A stretch of 64,000 nt of DNA from Aminobacterium colombiense DSM 12261 (GTDB lineage Bacteria > Synergistota > Synergistia > Synergistales > Aminobacteriaceae): contig NC_014011.1 in NCBI RefSeq assembly GCF_000025885.1, positions 434,001 to 498,000 of the forward strand, written 5' to 3'. Positions 43,864 through 55,056 of this stretch are shown here, in pieces. Within the stretch, counting starts at the first letter, position 1. The number at the start of each line of letters is the position of its first letter. The notes beneath the pieces were generated by a model that saw only the letters and a list, made by a program, of their open reading frames with translations, ran no database searches and was not told the origin of the DNA. Both the position numbers and the translations under genes were made by a program.

Positions 43864-45453
43864 ATGAGAATAGATAATGCCTTAAACGTCTTATTCCAGA
43901 GGCAGCTATCTTCAAGAGAGCAGTTGCTTAATGAAATGCTTCGGGTAAAAATGACCCAAAAGAAACTCAAAGAGAATTTTGATAAAACAGCTAACATACA
44001 AAGAGACAGAGAAGTTTTATTTCAGCTTATGAAAAAAACGACAGAAGATCACTTGGGGTTCTTCCCTACTGATAGAGATGATTTTTTAGAAATTTTTGAA
44101 GCCTTAAAAGACATAGACCTTGTCGATTTCACTATTGAAATATACAAAAATGATCGAATGGGCACCGTTATTTCCCCCCAATATCTTACTGAATATATAA
44201 GTGAAAGAATACAGCGGCTCTGTCCCCAAAAAGTGCTTATTACAGAAGCTGAAAAGCATCTGTCAGGGCTAGGGGATTTGATAAAACGCTTTCCAAACAT
44301 AAAAATCACATTAACAACGCATCTTAAGCCAATGCACATTCTTTTACAGTTGGCCTTCGGAGAATACGAACATGTAAAAATCCGATTCGAGTCTATTTAT
44401 ATGCCATGCCTAGAAAATGAAAAATACGATTATGTCTATTCATTGCCAATTTTTAGCAATAGGCCAGAAGGAACGAGCCAAACCTTCTTGACAAGAGATA
44501 GTGACGGTATTGCTTTCGAGAACATGTTGAATCATCTTGATGAGAATAGCACTTTAGATATTATTGTTCCTGCAAAAATAACTTTTGCCAGTCTTGGTTA
44601 TGAAAAGCTACGGTCGTATATAACAGAGAATTTTTATGTGGAAAACATGTATCTTCTTCCAGAAGGAACATTTCGCCCGGCGACAGCTATAAAAACATAT
44701 CTATTCTCTGTAACTTCCTTACCTAAAGAACAAGTCAATATTGGAACTTTCGAACTTCAAGAAGAGAAAGTTAATATCAGAGATAAACAGACGATATCAA
44801 TCAAAGATTTTTTATCTCATAAAGATTGGCGAATAGAGCTTCTTTTAGCAAACGACAATGAAAACATCCGATGCTTTAGAGATTCTGATCTCCCAAAAGT
44901 AAAACTCAAAAATGTAGCTGAAGTCTTCAGAGGAAAGTCTATATTAAAAAAAGACCTAGGTCCTGGCAACGTAGCTGTGCTTAACATTTCTAATATTAAA
45001 GATGGTGAGATAGATTATCACGATTTAGATACTATCGATGAGGAAGAACACAAGATAAAACGTTATGAACTTAGTTCTGGTGACGTTGTTCTTTCTTGTC
45101 GAGGAACATCTATTAAATCTGCTGTGTTTGAAGCTCAAGATAAAACAATTATTGCTTCTGCAAACTTGGTCGTAATTCGTCCCAAGGAAAAAGTAAAGGG
45201 CGAGTTTATAAAAATCTTTTTAGAAAGCCCAGTTGGTCAGGCCATGATTCAAAGTTTCCAGCGAGGAACAATCCTCATGAATATTAATTATGCTGATATT
45301 ATGGAGATGGAAATTCCGTTTCTTCCGATATACGAGCAACAAAAAATGATTGAGACGTATTGTCAAGAGTTTAAAACATATAAAGAAGCTATCAACCTTG
45401 CGGAATCCCGTTGGTCGAATATAAAAATGAACATTTACAACAACTTGCTATAG
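43864..45453 (+). CDS. Pseudo-methylase/specificity-subunit fusion of the type I R-M locus
   Basis: A 529-residue protein upstream of hsdM. An N-terminal helical region (~1-110) precedes a divergent N6-adenine methylase-like core. At the motif IV position it reads [13 protein letters not shown] (Ser-Leu-Pro-Ile-Phe at ~193-197) instead of NPPF/Y, and no DPxxGSGG-type motif I is seen, so catalysis is unlikely. The late methylase-like block [21 protein letters not shown] and [20 protein letters not shown] is kept. From ~345 to the end there is one HsdS-type target-recognition domain ([17 protein letters not shown] to [15 protein letters not shown] plus a coiled coil). It may supply an alternative specificity or regulate the hsdM-S complex. 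Confidence 0.75.
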   Translation: MRIDNALNVLFQRQLSSREQLLNEMLRVKMTQKKLKENFDKTANIQRDREVLFQLMKKTTEDHLGFFPTDRDDFLEIFEALKDIDLVDFTIEIYKNDRMGTVISPQYLTEYISERIQRLCPQKVLITEAEKHLSGLGDLIKRFPNIKITLTTHLKPMHILLQLAFGEYEHVKIRFESIYMPCLENEKYDYVYSLPIFSNRPEGTSQTFLTRDSDGIAFENMLNHLDENSTLDIIVPAKITFASLGYEKLRSYITENFYVENMYLLPEGTFRPATAIKTYLFSVTSLPKEQVNIGTFELQEEKVNIRDKQTISIKDFLSHKDWRIELLLANDNENIRCFRDSDLPKVKLKNVAEVFRGKSILKKDLGPGNVAVLNISNIKDGEIDYHDLDTIDEEEHKIKRYELSSGDVVLSCRGTSIKSAVFEAQDKTIIASANLVVIRPKEKVKGEFIKIFLESPVGQAMIQSFQRGTILMNINYADIMEMEIPFLPIYEQQKMIETYCQEFKTYKEAINLAESRWSNIKMNIYNNLL

Positions 45454-45466
45454 GAGGATCAGAGCC

Positions 45467-46948
45467 ATGTCTGTGAACTTGGAATTTGAAGATAAATTAT
45501 GGGAAATGGCAGATAAACTGCGAGGCAATATTCAGCCTTCAGATTATAAGGATGTTGTTCTTGGTCTTATCTTTTTGAAATATATCTCTGATAGTTTTGA
45601 AGAAAAATACAACGAACTGGTAGCAGAAGAAGAAGGTTTCGAAGAAGACAGAGATGCCTACGTAGCAGAAAACATTTTTTATGTTCCACCCAGCGCCAGG
45701 TGGGATTTTATTAAAAAGAATGCGAAACAGAGCACCATTGGACAAATTATAGATGATGCCATGATAACTATTGAACGAGAAAATAGAAACCTAAAAGGAG
45801 TCCTTCCCAAAAATTACGCGAGGCCTGAGCTTGATAAAGCAAAATTAGGAGAGCTCGTTGATTTGTTTTCCTTCAACCTCGGAAACAAAGAAGCCAAAGC
45901 TCAAGATATTCTAGGCAGGGTATATGAGTATTTCTTAGGGAAATTCGGTTCCAGCGAAGGTGAATTTTATACGCCGCCTAGCATCGTAAAACTTCTAGTT
46001 GGCATGATTGAACCGTATAAAGGAAGAGTTTATGACCCTTGTTGCGGTTCTGGCGGCATGTTTGTGCAGTCATCCCGTTTTGTTGAAGAGCACCAGGGGC
46101 GAAAAGATGATATCCACATCTTCGGTCAAGAATATACGGCTACGACCTGGAGACTTTGCAAAATGAATCTGGCTATCAGGGGAATTGATGGAAATCTTGG
46201 AGCGCGAGACGCAGATACATTTGGAAATGATCTGCATAAAAATATAAGAGCCGATTATATCTTGGCTAATCCTCCTTTTAATGTTAGCGATTACACCTTA
46301 ATTCCAGATGATGCCCGTTGGAAATATGGAATTCCGCCAGAAAAGAACGCCAACTACGCCTGGATTGAACATATTATCAGCAAACTTTCTCCTACCGGAG
46401 TGGCGGGCTTTGTCTTGGCTAACGGATCTATGAGTACAACCACTAAAGCCGAAGCGGAAATAAGAAAGAACATCATAGAAGCAGGACTTGTAGATTGCAT
46501 TGTTACTATGCCACCAAACCTTTTTTACAATGTAACCATTCCTGTTTGTCTGTGGTTTATCTCTAAAAAGCGAGAAAACAAGCAAGATAAAATTCTCTTT
46601 ATTGATGCTCGTAAAATGGGAACAATGGTTACCCGCAAGCATAGAGAATTTTCTGATGGAGAAATAGCAAAGATCTACGACACCTACCACAACTGGCGCG
46701 ATAATAAAAAAGAATATAAAGACATACAGGGTTTTTGCAAATCTGCCGATATTGAAGAAGTAAGAGAGCACGAATATATACTGACTCCTGGCCGATATGT
46801 GGGCATAGAAGAAGTGGAAGACGACGGCGAACCCTTCGAAGAGAAGATGACGCGGCTAACAGGTGAACTGGCAGAGATGTTCGCTAAATCCCACAAACTA
46901 GAAGAAGAGATCAAGCAGCGATTAGGAGCGATTGGTTATGAGTTCTAA
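45467..46948 (+). CDS. hsdM: Type I restriction-modification methylase subunit
   Basis: A 493-residue HsdM N6-adenine methyltransferase. The N-terminal helical domain ([32 protein letters not shown]) is followed by [10 protein letters not shown], the SAM motif [10 protein letters not shown] (~190) and the catalytic NPPF ([11 protein letters not shown], ~268). The C-terminal helices interact with the S subunit. TAGGAGG precedes ATG 45467, 13 bases after the fusion gene. It modifies host DNA in complex with HsdS. The hsdS start overlaps its end by 11 bases. Confidence 0.97.
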   Translation: MSVNLEFEDKLWEMADKLRGNIQPSDYKDVVLGLIFLKYISDSFEEKYNELVAEEEGFEEDRDAYVAENIFYVPPSARWDFIKKNAKQSTIGQIIDDAMITIERENRNLKGVLPKNYARPELDKAKLGELVDLFSFNLGNKEAKAQDILGRVYEYFLGKFGSSEGEFYTPPSIVKLLVGMIEPYKGRVYDPCCGSGGMFVQSSRFVEEHQGRKDDIHIFGQEYTATTWRLCKMNLAIRGIDGNLGARDADTFGNDLHKNIRADYILANPPFNVSDYTLIPDDARWKYGIPPEKNANYAWIEHIISKLSPTGVAGFVLANGSMSTTTKAEAEIRKNIIEAGLVDCIVTMPPNLFYNVTIPVCLWFISKKRENKQDKILFIDARKMGTMVTRKHREFSDGEIAKIYDTYHNWRDNKKEYKDIQGFCKSADIEEVREHEYILTPGRYVGIEEVEDDGEPFEEKMTRLTGELAEMFAKSHKLEEEIKQRLGAIGYEF

Positions 46949-48107
46949 TGAGTGGAGAGAAGTTAAGTTAGGAGAAATCGTAGATATTGAAATGGGACAA
47001 TCTCCCAAATCCGAATTCTATAATACAGAAGGTTTAGGCGTCCCTTTTTTACAAGGCAATAAAACTTTTGGGATGATATACCCGAAATTTGATGTATTTT
47101 GTACAAATGTTAAAAAAATCGCAATCCAAAATGACATTTTAATGAGCGTAAGAGCTCCTGTTGGAGATTTAAACATCGCTCAGGAAAAAATTTGTATTGG
47201 GCGTGGTATTTGTGCCATGAGGATGAAAAATAGAAATAACTTGTATTTATTTTATTTGCTAAAGCACAATGTAAAAAATTTAAAGAAAACAGAGAGTGGT
47301 ACTGTTTTCGGGGGAGTGAATAAAAAAGATATTATGGGGCTTAGTGTTATGTGGACCCCCAATCTGCAGGAGCAAAAAACCATCGCAGCAACTCTTTCTT
47401 GCCTTGATGACAAGATAGAGCTCAATAATCGAATTAATAAAACACTTGAGGAAATGGCTCAAGCAATCTTCAAAAGCTGGTTTGTCGATTTTGAACCATT
47501 TCAAAATGGCGAATTTATTGATAGCGAATTGGGCAAGATCCCTAAGGGGTGGCGAGTTGGAACATTAGATGAAATTATAGAATTATTTGATTCAAAACGC
47601 ATTCCTTTATCAAGTAGGAAAAGAGAAAAAATGCAAAAAGTCTATCCGTACTATGGAGCAACTTCGCTTATGGACTATGTCGATGATTATATATTTGATG
47701 GAGTATATGTTTTATTAGGGGAAGATGGTACCGTTATAGATGGAAAAGGGTACCCTATTTTGCAATATGTTTGGGGTAAATTTTGGGTTAATAATCATGC
47801 TCATGTTTTGAAAGGTAAAAATGGATTTAGTGAAGAGAGTCTTTATATATTATTGAAGAATACTAATGTTAAATCAATTGTAACAGGAGCAGTACAACTA
47901 AAAATTAACCAATCTAATTTAAAATCGGTTAAGGTTATTATCCCATCAGTTGATAAAATTGCAGAATTTAATTACTTGATAGCCCGTTTTTTTGCAGAAA
48001 AGAGGAGACTTAGTGAGGAAAATCAAATATTAATATCAGTCCGCGATGCCTTACTGCCTAAACTTATGTCTGGGGAGGTTAGAGTACCTATTGAGGAGGT
48101 GCTATAG
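46938..48107 (+). CDS. hsdS: Type I restriction-modification specificity subunit
   Basis: A 389-residue HsdS with two target-recognition domains: TRD1 ~1-150 ([21 protein letters not shown]), the central conserved coiled coil ~140-185 ([32 protein letters not shown]), TRD2 ~200-350 ([23 protein letters not shown]) and a C-terminal coiled coil. It sets the bipartite DNA target, which cannot be read from sequence. ATG 46938 has AGGAG 9 bases upstream inside hsdM. It is notably AT-rich, in keeping with frequent TRD exchange. Confidence 0.95.
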   Translation: MSSNEWREVKLGEIVDIEMGQSPKSEFYNTEGLGVPFLQGNKTFGMIYPKFDVFCTNVKKIAIQNDILMSVRAPVGDLNIAQEKICIGRGICAMRMKNRNNLYLFYLLKHNVKNLKKTESGTVFGGVNKKDIMGLSVMWTPNLQEQKTIAATLSCLDDKIELNNRINKTLEEMAQAIFKSWFVDFEPFQNGEFIDSELGKIPKGWRVGTLDEIIELFDSKRIPLSSRKREKMQKVYPYYGATSLMDYVDDYIFDGVYVLLGEDGTVIDGKGYPILQYVWGKFWVNNHAHVLKGKNGFSEESLYILLKNTNVKSIVTGAVQLKINQSNLKSVKVIIPSVDKIAEFNYLIARFFAEKRRLSEENQILISVRDALLPKLMSGEVRVPIEEVL

Positions 48108-51100
48108 ATGGCTTTTTGCGAGTGCCATTTGGAAGAAGCCGCTCTTGAATGGTTTGAAGAACTAGGTTATGAGGTGGTTTTTGCACCAGATATTGCTCCA
48201 GAAGGAACATATCCTGAACGTACCTATTATAGCGATGTAGTACTGACAGAGAGATTAAAAGAGGCTCTTGCACGAATAAATCCAGATCTTCCTGACGATG
48301 CGCTGGAAGATGGGTTTAGGCAGATAATGTTTCCTCAGAGCCCTAGCCTCATTATGAACAATAAAACCTTCCAGAAAATGATCACTGATGGCATTGACGT
48401 TCAGGTAAAACAGGAAGATGGCGGATATCGCACTGAAAAAGCCTATATTTTTGATTTAGAAGCACCTTCCAACAATGACTTTTTAGTAGCGAATCAGTTT
48501 ACTGTTGTAGAGCATGATAAAGAAAAACGACCAGATATAGTTGTATTTGTTAATGGCATTCCATTGGTCGTTATAGAACTGAAAAATGCAAGTGACGAGA
48601 ATGTAGATATTACTGATGCTTTTAACCAGCTTCAAACCTATAAAAAGACTATTCCTTCCTTGTTTACGTATAATTCCTTTACGGTTATCAGTGATGGTGT
48701 AAATGCCAGAGCTGGAACTCTCACATCTAATGAAGACCGCTTTATGGCTTGGCGCACTATTGATGGTGATGATGTGGCACCCCTCTGTATTCCTCAGCTT
48801 GAAGTATTGATTAAAGGAATGTTTTTGAAAGACCGCTTCCTTGATATTATCAGGCATTTCGTGTTGTTCCAAAGTGATGGTAAAGAAATCAAAAAGATTT
48901 TGGCAGGATATCATCAGTATCATGCCGTAAATAAGGCTCTTCAAAGCACCCAGCGCGCAACGATGGAACAAGGTGATAGAAGAGTAGGCGTTATTTGGCA
49001 TACTCAGGGCAGCGGTAAAAGCCTTTCTATGGTTTTTTATGCGGGGAAACTGGTTATTGATGAAGAACTTGAAAACCCGACAATTGTAGTTATTACAGAT
49101 AGAAACGATTTGGACGACCAGCTGTTCAGCACGTTTCTTAAAAGCGAAGAGCTCTTAAGAAATACGCCGGTACAGGCACAAGACAGAGTTCATCTTAGAG
49201 AGCTTCTGAATAACCGTACCAGCGGCGGCATTATCTTTACAACCATTCAGAAGTTTGCCCCTTTTACCAATGAGACAAATGGAGAAGTGATAGATTTTAA
49301 TAGATGGGGCAGGGTTGCGGAAAATTCTTCTCCCTACACTGCGAATACGATGCTTACAGATCGGCGGAATGTGGTTGTTATTGCCGATGAGGCTCACAGA
49401 AGTCAATACGGTTTTGGTGCAGAAATTGTAATGGGAAAAACAGAAGCAGATGTAAAGTACGGTTATGCAAAGTATATGCGGGACAGCCTTCCCAACGCTT
49501 CTTATATAGGCTTTACAGGAACACCTGTAGAACTGACAGATAAAAATACGAGAGTGGTTTTTGGGGATTATATCGATATCTATGATATGACAAGGGCTGT
49601 AGAAGATGGCACAACGGTTAAGATTTTTTATGAAAGCAGAATTGCTAAATTAGACCTGCCGGAAGAAATGAAACCTCAGATTGATTCAGAATACGAAGAA
49701 ATCACTGAATATCAGGAGTATAGCCAGAAAGAAAGGCTTAAGAGTAAATGGGCCAGGCTTGAAGCTATAGTTGGGACGGAGCAGCGGATAAAGCAGATTG
49801 CAAAAGATATCGTAGAGCATTTTGAAAAACGGGATCTGGCTCAGGAAAACGAAGGCGGCAAAGGAATGATTGTTGCCATGAGCCGCAGAATCGCCATAGA
49901 CCTCTATAAAGAAATAGTTGCTCTGCGTCCCGATTGGCACAGCGATGACTTAATGTCTGGGAAAATCAAAGTTGTTATAACGGGCAGTTCTTCTGACCCA
50001 TCAGATTGGCAAGCCTTTATTGGCTCGAAAGCGGATCGTGAAACCCTGGCTAAACGGATGAAAGATAGAAATGACGAGCTTAAGCTGGTTATTGTCCGAG
50101 ATATGTGGCTCACGGGGTTTGATGTGCCGAGCATGCATTCAATGTATGTAGATAAACCTATGAGCGGGCACAACCTTATGCAGGCCATAGCGAGAGTGAA
50201 TCGGGTTTTTAAAGAAAAACAAGGCGGACTCGTTGTTGATTATATTGGTATTGCAGAAAACTTGAAAAATGCGCTTGCACAATATACAGAAAGCGATAAG
50301 AAAACAACCGGAGTAGATACTGAGGTGGCATCTCAGGTTCTTTTGGAGAAATACGACTTAATAAAGGAACTGCTTCACGGGCATAGTTACGAAAAATTTT
50401 TCACGGGCAGGCAGAGTGAGAAGATGCAAGCCATTACGGAAACAATGGATTTTATTATTGGACTTCGAGAAGATAGAAAGAACGATTATATTAATCTAGT
50501 GACGGAAATGGCCCGGGCGTATTCGCTGTGTGCTACAACAGATACTGCTGAAACACTTAACGTTGAAGTAGGATTTCACAAAGCCGTAAGGGCATGTCTA
50601 CACAAAATAATGAGTGACGGGAGCAAAAAGAAAACCACATCCCAGCTAGATAACGAACTTAACCAGTTGATTTCAAAGGCGATTTCCTCTAATGAAGTGG
50701 TTGATATTTTAAGTTCTGTTGGTCTCTCGAAACCCAATATTGCTATTCTTTCAGATGAATTCTTAGAGGAAGTAAAAGGAATGCGGCAGAAAAACTTGGC
50801 AGTGGAGTTGTTGAATCGATTGCTCAAAGGTAGCATCAAAAACTTTTCAAGACGCAACCTTGTTCAATCGAAGAGGTTCTCTGAAATGCTTGAAGCCTCC
50901 ATAAGAAAATATCAGAACAGAACTATTGAAACCACTCAGGTAATTATGGAATTGATTGAGCTTGCCAAAGAAATTAGTGGCGCGGAAAAACGTGGAGAGA
51001 GCACGGGGCTTACCTCGGACGAATTAGCTTTTTATGATGCGCTGGCTGATAATGAGTCGGCCCGGGATGTTATGGGAGACGAGATCTTAATGCAGATAGC

Positions 51101-51302
51101 AAAAGACCTGACGCTATCTATTAGAAGGAATATCAGCGTAGACTGGGCTATTCGTGAAAATGTACAGGCAAAGATGAAAATGGACATCAAGCGGCTGTTG
51201 AAGCGCTATAACTACCCTCCGGATAAAACTCCCCAAGCAGTGGATACTGTGATAGCGCAGGCAAAACTCATGTGCCAAAAAGAAGTTGCATACGGAAGCT
51301 AA
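48108..51302 (+). CDS. hsdR: Type I restriction-modification endonuclease/translocase subunit
   Basis: A 1064-residue HsdR. The N-terminal PD-(D/E)xK nuclease is seen as [20 protein letters not shown] (~141-160). The SF2 translocase motor has Walker A HTQGSGKS (~298), [29 protein letters not shown] and the C-terminal [32 protein letters not shown]. Helical C-terminal regions bind HsdM/S. GAGGAGG precedes ATG 48108, which follows the hsdS stop directly. The gene is full length with no frameshift, so the system is probably active. Confidence 0.97.
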   Translation: MAFCECHLEEAALEWFEELGYEVVFAPDIAPEGTYPERTYYSDVVLTERLKEALARINPDLPDDALEDGFRQIMFPQSPSLIMNNKTFQKMITDGIDVQVKQEDGGYRTEKAYIFDLEAPSNNDFLVANQFTVVEHDKEKRPDIVVFVNGIPLVVIELKNASDENVDITDAFNQLQTYKKTIPSLFTYNSFTVISDGVNARAGTLTSNEDRFMAWRTIDGDDVAPLCIPQLEVLIKGMFLKDRFLDIIRHFVLFQSDGKEIKKILAGYHQYHAVNKALQSTQRATMEQGDRRVGVIWHTQGSGKSLSMVFYAGKLVIDEELENPTIVVITDRNDLDDQLFSTFLKSEELLRNTPVQAQDRVHLRELLNNRTSGGIIFTTIQKFAPFTNETNGEVIDFNRWGRVAENSSPYTANTMLTDRRNVVVIADEAHRSQYGFGAEIVMGKTEADVKYGYAKYMRDSLPNASYIGFTGTPVELTDKNTRVVFGDYIDIYDMTRAVEDGTTVKIFYESRIAKLDLPEEMKPQIDSEYEEITEYQEYSQKERLKSKWARLEAIVGTEQRIKQIAKDIVEHFEKRDLAQENEGGKGMIVAMSRRIAIDLYKEIVALRPDWHSDDLMSGKIKVVITGSSSDPSDWQAFIGSKADRETLAKRMKDRNDELKLVIVRDMWLTGFDVPSMHSMYVDKPMSGHNLMQAIARVNRVFKEKQGGLVVDYIGIAENLKNALAQYTESDKKTTGVDTEVASQVLLEKYDLIKELLHGHSYEKFFTGRQSEKMQAITETMDFIIGLREDRKNDYINLVTEMARAYSLCATTDTAETLNVEVGFHKAVRACLHKIMSDGSKKKTTSQLDNELNQLISKAISSNEVVDILSSVGLSKPNIAILSDEFLEEVKGMRQKNLAVELLNRLLKGSIKNFSRRNLVQSKRFSEMLEASIRKYQNRTIETTQVIMELIELAKEISGAEKRGESTGLTSDELAFYDALADNESARDVMGDEILMQIAKDLTLSIRRNISVDWAIRENVQAKMKMDIKRLLKRYNYPPDKTPQAVDTVIAQAKLMCQKEVAYGS

Positions 51303-51354
51303 GTAGGTGTTTTTCGAAAGGCATAAACAGAAATTGATTAATAGGAGAGCCAAA

Positions 51355-51543
51355 ATGGCAGATATAAAGTATGAAATAAAAGAGAGTTATGGCGTGCTCT
51401 CAGTGTCGTCAAAAGGGTGGCAAAAAGAATTGAACCTCGTTAGTTGGAACGATAGAGAACCTAAATACGATCTTAGAGATTGGGATTCAACTCATACAAA
51501 AATGAGTAAAGGCAATAACGCTGACTGCGAGATAGCAAGATAA
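51355..51543 (+). pseudogene. YdbC/PC4-like ssDNA-binding protein, C-terminally disrupted
   Basis: The first ~52 residues (MADIKYEIKESYGVLSVSS, GWQKELNLVSWN, REPKYDLRDW, KMSKG) match the small YdbC/PC4-like family, whose members are about 70-75 residues and continue KGITLT. Here the frame runs out of register at that point: the +1 frame reads ITLT at 51514-51525 and then hits a stop, while the annotated frame reads a short unrelated tail and stops at 51543. A single-base indel is the simplest explanation. It follows hsdR by ~50 bases. Confidence 0.65.
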
Positions 51544-51544
51544 A

Positions 51545-51778
51545 GGGCTCAATTTTGAGGAGCTAAAAAGCTTTAAGAACAGGAAAACACGAGTCTACTC
51601 TGTTCGAATTGACCAAGGATACCGACTCATGCCGTTGCTTCCAGTTGAAGTCAATGAGGGGCAGTTTATCGATGATCTTGACATTGAATATGAAAGCCAG
51701 AGGGGGTACCATTCAGAACGAAAAGGGGATGTCTCAGAAGTTTGCGGTTTTAGTTTAATCGACGAAGATGCTTCGTAA
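51545..51778 (+). pseudogene. C-terminal remnant of an unidentified protein
   Basis: An open stretch of 77 codons without a usable start follows the disrupted YdbC-like gene. It reads GLNFEELKSFKNRKTRVYS, VRIDQGYRLMPLLPVEVNEG and ends SLIDEDAS. The RVYSVRIDQGYRLM part faintly recalls RelE/HigB-type toxins but is not enough to name it. The codon pattern looks genuine, so I read it as the tail of a truncated gene. Confidence 0.45.
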
Positions 51779-51996
51779 GGAAATTGGAATTGAAGCAAGA
51801 AAACTTGTAATAGTGGTTTTTTTGTGCAATAATAAACTAATATATAATGATTCATATTTGTTTTCAGCGCTAACTAAAATGGTCGGTGGTGACTTGAACG
51901 ATAAGATTCCTGGTTGAAAGCTGATATTTGAATATCGTATCAAGGTTGTAGCAGCAGAAGTTTAAGATAGGAGTGTTTTTATGAAGGTGGTTCATC

Positions 51997-52788
51997 GTGC
52001 GTATTAGTTGTATTCAAATGAATATGAAACTGGCCAATGTTGATTATAATTTTGCTCATGCACAGAATCTGATAAGAGAGGCGGTAGCAACCGAACAACC
52101 GGATGTAGTAGTTCTCCCTGAGACATGGAATATTGGTTTTTTCCCTAAAGACAACCTAACTGCACTTTGTGATAATAACGGGGAACGTACTAAACAGGAG
52201 TTGGGCTCGTTAGCGAAAGAGTTAAATATTAATATTGTAGCTGGTTCTGTTGGCAATAGGCGTGAAAACAAGATATACAACACAGCGGTTGTTTTTGATA
52301 GAGAGGGTTTGTGTATCGCCGAATATGACAAAATTCACCTGTTCACTCCATTGGGTGAGCATAATTATTTTTCCTGGGGGAATCACATCAGCACCTTTAA
52401 ACTAGATGGTGTGATTTGCGGAATAGTCATTTGTTACGATATACGCTTCCCTGAACTGGCAAGAACGCTGGCATTACAGGGAACGGATGTAGTGTTTGCT
52501 GTTGCTCAATGGCCGTCAGTTAGAATTACACATATAAATGTTCTTGCTGAAGCGAGAGCTATTGAAAACCAGATGTTCTTTGCTTTTACAAATTCTTGTG
52601 GTACAGCAGGCGAAATAAAATATGGAGGAAATTCTGCTCTAATAAATCCTTGGGGAAAGGTACTTGTGCGTGCGGGATTACAAGAGGAGATAATTACAGC
52701 AGAGTTGGATCTTTCTATAATTGCTGATATTCGTAGTTCAATCAACGTGTTTCGTGACCGTCAACCGACGACATATAAATTAGACTAA
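51997..52788 (+). CDS. Carbon-nitrogen hydrolase (nitrilase superfamily)
   Basis: A 263-residue nitrilase-superfamily amidase. The catalytic triad is visible: Glu42 (VVVLPETWN), Lys112 (YDKIHLF) and Cys146 (GIVICYDIRFPE). The pattern and length fit the omega-amidase/branch-5-10 type that hydrolyses small amides such as 2-oxoglutaramate, which is produced in methionine-salvage and glutamine transamination. It starts at GTG 51997 after GAAGGTGG. It lies inside the putative island, with no obvious operon partner. Confidence 0.9.
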   Translation: MRISCIQMNMKLANVDYNFAHAQNLIREAVATEQPDVVVLPETWNIGFFPKDNLTALCDNNGERTKQELGSLAKELNINIVAGSVGNRRENKIYNTAVVFDREGLCIAEYDKIHLFTPLGEHNYFSWGNHISTFKLDGVICGIVICYDIRFPELARTLALQGTDVVFAVAQWPSVRITHINVLAEARAIENQMFFAFTNSCGTAGEIKYGGNSALINPWGKVLVRAGLQEEIITAELDLSIIADIRSSINVFRDRQPTTYKLD

Positions 52789-53247
52789 TAATTTGAAGAA
52801 GTGCTTCCTCATAGGCCATATTCCCTCAACGTTGACTGCAGTCAAGTCTCAAGGCCGTTATAAAGTCATTTTCAGTTAAATATAATTTTATTCAAATTGA
52901 ATCATCGGGGTATCTTTTTCTGTGGCTTGACTGCTGTTTCGCTGAGTTTTCTACAGGAGCGGAATGGCCTCTCTGTATTCCTTCATGTCCGGATATGTTC
53001 TTCCGGAACCCCATTCTTCATCCTTTTGGGATGGGGTGACCGTGGTCCCCATTTCCCTAACATCTTTTCCACTGGAAAACCGTCCTTTTTTCTTTTTGCC
53101 AAGGTTCTAGCCCACCTACACATTATTCCATTTGTTCCATTGACATTCTTTAGATGATTAGTATCATAGAACATATAAAATATAATATAAAGTATTGTAT
53201 AAAATTAATGAGAGTCAACTATTTATCCTGATTGCAAGAGAGGCGAT
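52789..53247. other. 460-base stretch without a recognisable gene, with a promoter at its end
   Basis: Open frames exist on both strands around 52.9-53.17 kb (about 86 and 63 codons), but neither has a ribosome site or a sequence I recognise. The last 110 bases are AT-rich. TTGACA (53140-53145), a 16-base spacer and TATCAT (53162-53167) form a likely promoter for the next gene, and ATGAT-TAGT-ATCAT (53154-53167) is an inverted repeat overlapping the -10 box, placed as an autoregulatory operator would be. Confidence 0.5.
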
Positions 53248-53922
53248 GTGATTTTGTCTTTAGCCCAATTACCCCCAATAAGTTCTGGTGGTGCAAAAAC
53301 GGTGAAGGAAAAGGTTTTAAAAAGTCTTAGGGAAGCCATCATAAGAGGGTATTTAACTGGTGGACAACAGCTTCGACAAGATGAAATTGCCCTTCAGCTT
53401 GGAGTAAGTCGTGTTCCCGTTCGTGAAGCGTTGATGCAATTAGAGGCAGCGGGGTTGGTAACTTTTTATCCTTATAAAGGCGCTGTCGTTTCCACGCTTT
53501 CCCCCGATGAAGCGAAAGAGATTTTTGAAATTCGTTCTATTTTAGAAACAGAGGCACTTCGTTTCGCCTTTCCTAATCTTTCCGACAAAGTTCTTGATAG
53601 AGCAGAGCAACTTATTGAAGAAGCAAGTTTGGAAAAAGATCCTTTTAATTGGAGCGACCAAAACTGGAAGTTTCACTCTTTTCTTTACCAATACGCCAAT
53701 AGACCCCGGCTCCTGGCTATAATCAATTCCCTTCACGAAAGTGTCGATCGATACAAGCGTATTTATTTAAAAACATTAAGTTTTTATTCGGAGTCTATTA
53801 AAACTCATAAGCAGTTAGTGTCTAGGTTGAGAGAAAAGAATATAGAGGAAGCAACAGCCCTTATGAAAAAACATTTAAAGAATGCAGAATTTCATATTAT
53901 CCAGTATTTGACGCGGTACTAA
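53248..53922 (+). CDS. GntR-family regulator (FCD domain)
   Basis: A 224-residue GntR/FCD regulator. The winged helix reads LTGGQQLRQDEIALQLGVSRVPVREALMQLEAAGLVTF, and the FCD domain includes DQNWKFHSFLYQYANRPRLL with a probable metal His, and late KKHLKNAEFHI. It starts at GTG 53248 (or TTG 53254) after GAGAGG. The URO-D-family gene follows in the same direction after 120 bases and may be its target. Confidence 0.9.
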   Translation: MILSLAQLPPISSGGAKTVKEKVLKSLREAIIRGYLTGGQQLRQDEIALQLGVSRVPVREALMQLEAAGLVTFYPYKGAVVSTLSPDEAKEIFEIRSILETEALRFAFPNLSDKVLDRAEQLIEEASLEKDPFNWSDQNWKFHSFLYQYANRPRLLAIINSLHESVDRYKRIYLKTLSFYSESIKTHKQLVSRLREKNIEEATALMKKHLKNAEFHIIQYLTRY

Positions 53923-54043
53923 GGATATGTCCAGCTTCGTCAAATGATTTAGTTCGGATGTAGAAGGTCGAAAATACATGCAGAGCTTGCGTGTCGGGGT
54001 AGTTCTATAGCTCTAAATCACAAAAAACTAAGGAGGGTTTTTT

Positions 54044-55045
54044 ATGAAACCGATCAAGAGAATTGAAGCTCTATTAGAGGGAAAAAGGTTGGAAACACCG
54101 GCTATCAATTTGTGGAAACATTTCCCACCCTATGATGAAGACCCCAAAATGTTAATTAAGAAAACGATCCAATTTCAGGAACGTTTTCATTGGGACTTTG
54201 TAAAAGTAACTTATCAAGGGCTGTTTTCTATACAGGATTGGGGGTCAAAAATTAAATGGCCCACCAGAGATTGTGAATGGCCCAATACATGCGCTGGTGT
54301 AGGTGTCGTTACAGATTATTCGATCAAGAATGTAGAAGATTGGAAAAAACTCCATGTTCTTCCCATGGATGAAGGTTCTATGAAAGATACGATAGATGTG
54401 GCAAAAGGTGTTATCGATCATTATAAAGGCGAGGCGCCTGTTGTAGTTACTGTATTTAACTCTTTGACAACGGCTCAAAAAATGAGCGGCGATAAAATGT
54501 TTATCCATATGAGGCAAAATCCAGAGGCATTTAGAGAAGGAATCGAAACCATTACCCAGACAACAATTAATTATGTTAAGGAATTAGTAAACGCTGGTGC
54601 CGATGGAATATTCTTTGCAAGTCAGCTGGGCAATTATGACAAGATGAGTGTTGCTGAGTATGAAACTTTTGGTCGCCCATATGATCTCAGTATCCTTGAG
54701 CATGCAAAGAAAATGTGGTTTAACATTATGCACATGCATGGCAATGCTCCGATGTTTGAAATGATGAGCCAATATCCAGTTCAAGCTTTGAATTGGCATG
54801 ATCGTTTGGTAGATATAGACCTGCGTAAAGGACGGGAATTATGCGGCGATAAGATTCTAATTGGCGGGGTTGATGAGTTTACTGTTTTGCCTAATGGTAG
54901 TGACGATGAACTCAAGGCTCAGCTGCTTGATGCTCTTCAGCAGGTATCTGATGGTCGAATTATTTTAGGTCCCGGTTGCTGTGTTCCGTCTAGCATTAAT
55001 GAAGATCGTTTTGAGTTGGCCAAAAAACTGCTTCTAGAGCTTTAA
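54044..55045 (+). CDS. Uroporphyrinogen decarboxylase-family protein (methyltransferase-like)
   Basis: A 333-residue URO-D superfamily barrel. Its size and C-terminal blocks (WHDR, GGVDEF, GPGCCVPSSIN at ~309-319) fit the MtaA/MtbA-like corrinoid methyltransferase branch rather than heme synthesis. The usual zinc motif HxC is replaced by HMHG (His230, His232), while the downstream Cys312/Cys313 is kept. No corrinoid protein gene is adjacent. AAGGAGGG precedes ATG 54044. It lies just before the tRNA-like remnant and a strong terminator. Substrate unknown. Confidence 0.85.
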   Translation: MKPIKRIEALLEGKRLETPAINLWKHFPPYDEDPKMLIKKTIQFQERFHWDFVKVTYQGLFSIQDWGSKIKWPTRDCEWPNTCAGVGVVTDYSIKNVEDWKKLHVLPMDEGSMKDTIDVAKGVIDHYKGEAPVVVTVFNSLTTAQKMSGDKMFIHMRQNPEAFREGIETITQTTINYVKELVNAGADGIFFASQLGNYDKMSVAEYETFGRPYDLSILEHAKKMWFNIMHMHGNAPMFEMMSQYPVQALNWHDRLVDIDLRKGRELCGDKILIGGVDEFTVLPNGSDDELKAQLLDALQQVSDGRIILGPGCCVPSSINEDRFELAKKLLLEL

Positions 55046-55056
55046 GTCAAACAGCA

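Noticed and set aside
51545-51778. RelE/HigB-type toxin
   Set aside because: Only a short stretch (RVYSVRIDQGYR) is reminiscent; length, start and the rest do not fit, so no toxin-antitoxin system is claimed.
52897-53174. Overlapping open frames on both strands (86 and 63 codons)
   Set aside because: No ribosome site, no recognisable motif, and neither frame has convincing codon use.
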